Source: Lachnospiraceae bacterium Zagget2 (GTDB lineage Bacteria > Bacillota > Clostridia > Lachnospirales > Lachnospiraceae). Taken from it: a stretch of 64,000 nucleotides of DNA. The position numbers and the translations under genes are program-made. The notes under the pieces were generated by a model that saw only the letters and a program-made list of their open reading frames with translations, searched no databases and had not been told where the DNA came from. This document shows positions 60,442 through 64,000 of this stretch, piece by piece. How positions within the stretch are numbered: the first letter of the stretch is position 1; each line of letters begins with the position of its first letter. The DNA lies in contig MSHD01000007.1 of NCBI GenBank assembly GCA_001941045.1, forward strand, positions 163,572 to 227,571, written 5' to 3'.

Positions 60442-62067
60442 ATGATTAAGAAGATAACGCTGTTTTTCAGCGTACTGTTGCTTACCGGTATCGTCTTCTT
60501 TTTCTCGTGTGAACGGGAAACGGAGCCGGAGATGTTGGCGAGCGGATCGTACGCAGGCGAAGTACGCCAGGCGCAAAAGCTTTATAATAATCTCAGTCAG
60601 ACGCTGGATTTCTCCAGGGTGCAGCTGTGCTTTAAGGGAGAGCTGCTCTCCTGCGATGAGGAAAGCCTGACCTGGTATCTGCCGGTGGATATGGACAGCG
60701 ACGGCTGGGAGAGCGGGAGCTTCACGAGTATGGACGGGGAGATCTCCATTCTCCCGCTGGAGGACTATACAACTTATGAGAAGTCAGAGATCGTGGCCTC
60801 GGGTCAGTCGATCCCTTTTCTGGCCTTCAGTGAGCCGGAGGGGTCCTGTATCGTGGTGCAGGTCGTATTTACCGGCCTTTCTGTCGTGCGCGTTGAGACG
60901 AACGCGGATCTTGACGTAGATACGGTATTTGCGGGGAGCATTGTCTTTTACGAGGCCTGCGGGCAGACGGACTGGACATACTCCTCGGTTTTTGAGGCTC
61001 ACGAGCGGGGGCAGACCAGCCGGGCCTATCCGAAAAAGGGCTACCGGGTGAATCTGGTCTCAGTCACATCTGCCGGCATCAGCAATAAAAACAAAATGTC
61101 CGTCCTGGGCATGCGCAGCTCCGACAGCTGGATTTTTTACGAAATCTACAGCGACGGCACAAAGGTGCGGGATAAGTTTAATATTGAGCTGTGGAACCGC
61201 TTCGGCGCAGAGGATACCTCCTATGATGCGCATTTTGGGACGAATATGGAGTATGTGGAGCTCGTCGTCAACGGCGAGTACCGCGGATTATACGGAATCA
61301 TGGAGCCGGTGGACAGCACGCAGCTTCAGATCTCCGATCAGGAATATCTCTATAAGCGCACTTTTTCCCGGGCGCTCTCCACGGAATTGCTCGACAGCTA
61401 TACGACGGAGGAGTATCTGACCGTTCTTGGCACAGAGCTGAAAGGTTCGGATGACGCCGGAACCGAATATGACTGGCGCTGTTTCCGATCTTATGTGGAG
61501 CTCGAGGAGGAAACCGATGACGAGGCTTTTGCAGGCAGAGCGGAGGCTCTGCTTGATATGGATAATATGACGGACATCTGGATTTTTGTTCAGATGATCT
61601 ACGGTGAGGACAATATTTATAAGAACATGTTCTACGCGTTCAAAAAGGAGACGGACGGTTATCGCATGTATCAGGTGCCCTGGGATCTCGACCTGACCTG
61701 GGGGAATGTGTATACGGATGACGCGGAGCAGCTCTACGTCACATCTGCGCCGGAGCTTGCCACGGAAAAGCTCAGCTGGCCTTTTGCTGATCGCCTGATT
61801 GCGCTCGACGCGGGCGGCATACAGAAAAAGATTTCTGAAAAATGGGAGGAGCTGCGCGGGACGGTTCTGTCCGATGAAAATATGGAAACGCTGCTGGAGG
61901 AATGTATTCACGAGGTACAGGATTCCGGCGCATTTGCGCGCGATGCGGCGAGGTGGCCGGACAGTGCGCATGACGGCGACTACAATACATTGAGGGAGTA
62001 TATGGAGACGCGTCTGGATTTTCTGGATGCAGAAATAAAAAATATGGATGATTGGATACAGGAATGA
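60442..62067 (+). CDS. CotH-kinase-family protein
   Basis: 541-residue secreted protein with a signal peptide (1-22) ending FFSC (a weak lipobox). CotH-like atypical kinase domain: YPKKGYRVNLVS with the Lys segment, MLGMRSSDSWIFYE-type region with W, GLYGIMEPVDST, then GEDNIYKNMFYAF and VPWDLDLTWGN with catalytic-type Asp residues (about 410-417). Spore CotH proteins phosphorylate coat proteins. Here it is coded with a VTC polymerase, DUF4956 and glycosyltransferase, so it may work on the cell envelope. The in-frame ATG at 60427 overlaps the GntR stop; 60442 is the better placed one. Confidence 0.85.
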   Translation: MIKKITLFFSVLLLTGIVFFFSCERETEPEMLASGSYAGEVRQAQKLYNNLSQTLDFSRVQLCFKGELLSCDEESLTWYLPVDMDSDGWESGSFTSMDGEISILPLEDYTTYEKSEIVASGQSIPFLAFSEPEGSCIVVQVVFTGLSVVRVETNADLDVDTVFAGSIVFYEACGQTDWTYSSVFEAHERGQTSRAYPKKGYRVNLVSVTSAGISNKNKMSVLGMRSSDSWIFYEIYSDGTKVRDKFNIELWNRFGAEDTSYDAHFGTNMEYVELVVNGEYRGLYGIMEPVDSTQLQISDQEYLYKRTFSRALSTELLDSYTTEEYLTVLGTELKGSDDAGTEYDWRCFRSYVELEEETDDEAFAGRAEALLDMDNMTDIWIFVQMIYGEDNIYKNMFYAFKKETDGYRMYQVPWDLDLTWGNVYTDDAEQLYVTSAPELATEKLSWPFADRLIALDAGGIQKKISEKWEELRGTVLSDENMETLLEECIHEVQDSGAFARDAARWPDSAHDGDYNTLREYMETRLDFLDAEIKNMDDWIQE

Positions 62068-62101
62068 AACAATAATAATATAAAAATAGAAGGAGAGACG
62101 A

Positions 62102-62818
62102 ATGCAGAAAAAGATCTTTGGTCCATCACTCCCGGAAAACCAGTATCGGCATGAGTTTAAATACATCTGCTCCTACGCGCAGCTCCGGGTGATCGAGGCA
62201 AGGCTGAACGGGCTGATTGCCCATGATTCTCACGCAGGGCCGGATGGTGTCTACAACATCAGAAGCCTGTATTTTGACGATTATCAGGATCGTTGCATGC
62301 AGGAAAATGAGGCGGGCACAGGCCCGCGTGAGAAGTTTCGTATCCGTATTTACAATCACAGTCCGGAGCGCATTTCACTCGAACTGAAGCGGAAAGAGTG
62401 CGGAAAGACGCAGAAGCTCCAGTGTCCGCTCACGGAGGAGCAGTGCCGGGCTCTGATGGCGGGAGAACTTCCGGAAATATCGAAGGACTCGCCGCCGCTT
62501 TTGTGTAAGCTGGGACTCGAGATGCGCACGAGGCTGATGAGGCCGAAGGTAATCGTGGAGTATGAGCGCACGCCCTATGTATATCCGCTGGGCAATGTGC
62601 GGATCACGCTGGACGAGAATATAAGTTCATCGGGGAGAATCGACCTGTTTCTTACGGATCAGATTCCGCTCAGGCCGATTATGTCGATGGGACAGCACAT
62701 CCTCGAAGTCAAGTATGACGAATATCTGCCGGATTATATTTATCGGACTGCGCAGCTGGAAAATCTGCAGCAGACGGCTTATTCCAAGTATTATCTGTGC
62801 AGGCGGTACGGAATTTAG
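62102..62818 (+). CDS. VTC-domain polyphosphate polymerase
   Basis: 238-residue VTC domain protein. The tunnel-lining charged motifs are visible in order: YRHEFKY (16-22), SLYFDD, KFRIRIYN, ISLELKRKE, VIVEYERTPY, RITLDENI and ILEVKYDEYL. In eukaryotic VTC4 this domain makes polyphosphate from ATP with Mn2+. All key basic and acidic residues appear to be kept. It has no SPX domain and no membrane segment. Its neighbours CotH and DUF4956 are membrane/envelope proteins, so polymer made inside may be handled there. Confidence 0.85.
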   Translation: MQKKIFGPSLPENQYRHEFKYICSYAQLRVIEARLNGLIAHDSHAGPDGVYNIRSLYFDDYQDRCMQENEAGTGPREKFRIRIYNHSPERISLELKRKECGKTQKLQCPLTEEQCRALMAGELPEISKDSPPLLCKLGLEMRTRLMRPKVIVEYERTPYVYPLGNVRITLDENISSSGRIDLFLTDQIPLRPIMSMGQHILEVKYDEYLPDYIYRTAQLENLQQTAYSKYYLCRRYGI

Positions 62819-62847
62819 AAAACAAGATGGATAAAGGAGAAATACAT

Positions 62848-63525
62848 ATGGTAGGATTTTCAGATATTTTTAAAAGTTCATTTCTGGAAGGATTCACGAG
62901 TATGGACATCACGACCGCGAAGATCGCGGCGACACTTTTCATGACTGCCCTGCTCGGTCTCTATATTTTTGCGATCTACCGGCTGGTGACCAGGAAGGTC
63001 TTCTATTCCAAGAACTTTGCAATCTCCCTGACGGCGATGGCTCTGATCACAGCGGCTATCATTCTGGCAATGCAGTCCAATCTGGTCATATCTCTTGGTA
63101 TGGTCGGCGCGCTGTCCATTGTCCGTTTCCGTACCGCGATCAAGGATCCGATGGATCTGGTTTTTCTGTTCTGGTCAATCAGCGTCGGCATTATCTGTGG
63201 CGCGAGCCTTTATGAAGTGGCGCTGATCACATCTGTCGTGGTGACGGTGTTTATCCTGGTGCTGGACATGCTTCCGGTGGCCAAAGTACCGGCGATGCTT
63301 GTTGTGAACAGTTCCGTGATGGATTCAGAGAAGGAAATCCTGGAGGCCGTCGCACGTTACACGAAATCATACAGGGTGAAGTCCAGAAATCTTTCCAAAG
63401 ATCGACTGGACATGGTGATAGAGCTTCGCGTGAAGGATGAGAGCGCTCTCGTGTCCGAGGTCGCCGCGCTGGACGGCATGATCAGCGCATCCCTGATCGC
63501 ACACGATGGAGAGGTTACCTTTTAA
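62848..63525 (+). CDS. DUF4956 membrane protein (MgtC-like)
   Basis: 225-residue protein. A short N-terminal amphipathic segment, then about four predicted helices (about 26-46, 56-74, 79-92, 105-139). Conserved family motif GALSIVRFRTAIKDP. A cytosolic C-terminal domain (about 155-225) has an ACT-like pattern. DUF4956 genes are often found beside VTC and CotH genes; no activity is known. ATG at 62848 after AAAGGAG (62833-62838); the ATG at 62827 is an alternative. Confidence 0.82.
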   Translation: MVGFSDIFKSSFLEGFTSMDITTAKIAATLFMTALLGLYIFAIYRLVTRKVFYSKNFAISLTAMALITAAIILAMQSNLVISLGMVGALSIVRFRTAIKDPMDLVFLFWSISVGIICGASLYEVALITSVVVTVFILVLDMLPVAKVPAMLVVNSSVMDSEKEILEAVARYTKSYRVKSRNLSKDRLDMVIELRVKDESALVSEVAALDGMISASLIAHDGEVTF

Positions 63526-63527
63526 AT

Positions 63528-64000
63528 ATGAAATCTGACTATGCAAAGCGCGGCTATCATTACGCGAAAAGCTATGGCGTAGGAAAATTATATTTTAAGG
63601 CGCGGGAGAGGCTGGAGAGAAACAGTCTGGAAAAGGATTATCAGGACTGGCTGTTTGCAGGACGGCCGTCCGTCCGGGAGAAGGAACTGCAGAGGGGCCA
63701 TCGGTTCCCGTACAGTCCTCTGATCAGCGTGGTGGTGCCCCTTTACCGTACTCCGGAGATGTTTCTGCGGGAGATGGTGGAATCGGTGCTGGGGCAGACC
63801 TATGGAAACCTGGAACTCTGTCTTGCGGACGGCAGCGGTGACGACAGCCTGGAGTCGGTATTGAGCGGCTATATGAACCAGGATTCCCGCATTCGTTACA
63901 GGCGCCTCCCGGAAAACCTCGGAATCTCCGGTAATACCAATGCTGCGCTCGGTATGGCGACGGGTGAATATGTCGCATTGCTGGATCATGACGATGTTCT
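63528..64000 (+). CDS. glycosyltransferase family 2 protein (3' partial)
   Basis: 157 residues visible, then the window ends. A 65-residue N-terminal part is basic and helical, then the GT2 (GT-A fold) domain starts SPLISVVVPLYRTPEMFLR and continues with SVLGQTYGNLELCLADGSGDDS and NLGISGNTNAALGMATGEYVALLDHDDV. DHDD is the metal-binding DxD-type motif. It joins a sugar to a polymer or lipid; the acceptor cannot be told. It starts two bases after the DUF4956 stop, so it belongs to the cluster. The gene runs off the right end. Confidence 0.9.
   Translation, partial: MKSDYAKRGYHYAKSYGVGKLYFKARERLERNSLEKDYQDWLFAGRPSVREKELQRGHRFPYSPLISVVVPLYRTPEMFLREMVESVLGQTYGNLELCLADGSGDDSLESVLSGYMNQDSRIRYRRLPENLGISGNTNAALGMATGEYVALLDHDDV

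Overview
The window looks like chromosome of an anaerobic, spore-forming Clostridia bacterium, most likely a Lachnospiraceae-type gut organism. Evidence: sporulation genes (gpr, spoIIP, GerMN lipoproteins, a CotH-type protein), a clostridial NADP secondary alcohol dehydrogenase, an iron alcohol dehydrogenase, FeoA/FeoA/FeoB iron uptake, a family II CBS-type pyrophosphatase, Gram-positive lipoproteins and strong Shine-Dalgarno sites. The DNA is fairly GC-rich in coding regions, which gives many long open frames antisense to real genes. There is no rRNA, IS element, prophage or CRISPR array; one tRNA (Gln, CUG) is present.

Layout. 1-9.8 kb: 3' part of ftsH, an FGGY sugar kinase, a D-2-hydroxyacid dehydrogenase, a lipoprotein, tRNA-Gln, a GH25/LysM lysozyme, aspartokinase, a lysophospholipase-like hydrolase, a DUF1002 protein and a small conserved protein. 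9.8-18 kb: a small alarmone synthetase, a CBS-PPase, then the Fur-box-controlled feoA-feoA-feoB-(Cys-rich FeoB partner)-Fur-like operon, and a sodium:solute symporter behind a structured leader. 18-24 kb: an AAA/PD-(D/E)XK gene that looks acquired, iron ADH, a YqeG-type HAD phosphatase, a GerMN lipoprotein and a small membrane protein. 23-29.4 kb: arginine divergon, argG facing argC-GNAT-argJ-argB-argD, with ArgR-like boxes on both promoters. 29-41 kb: an orphan solute-binding protein, a DMT protein, then comEA - two-component system - GerMN lipoprotein - comEC - holA, rpsT (opposite strand), gpr and spoIIP. This follows the conserved Firmicutes competence/holA/rpsT/gpr/spoIIP neighbourhood.

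40.7-52 kb: P-type ATPase, Uma2 nuclease behind three helically phased 11-bp repeats, the glpP-ldh2-glpK-malic enzyme operon, a hydrolase fused to a membrane domain, an MNT/HEPN pair and an MGMT-like protein. 52-64 kb: lon under a perfectly spaced CIRCE element, a CobW-type GTPase, a secondary alcohol dehydrogenase with palindromes at its promoter, proA, a two-gene SufC-SufB/D module, a GntR regulator, and a CotH - VTC polyphosphate polymerase - DUF4956 - glycosyltransferase cluster that runs off the right end.

Most of the window is housekeeping, amino-acid and fermentative metabolism. The parts least explained by known biology are the CotH/VTC/DUF4956/GT2 cluster, the symporter leader RNA, the Fur-like protein without visible metal ligands beside an unusual FeoB, and several unusual regulatory regions (CIRCE-lon, alcohol dehydrogenase palindromes, phased repeats at Uma2).
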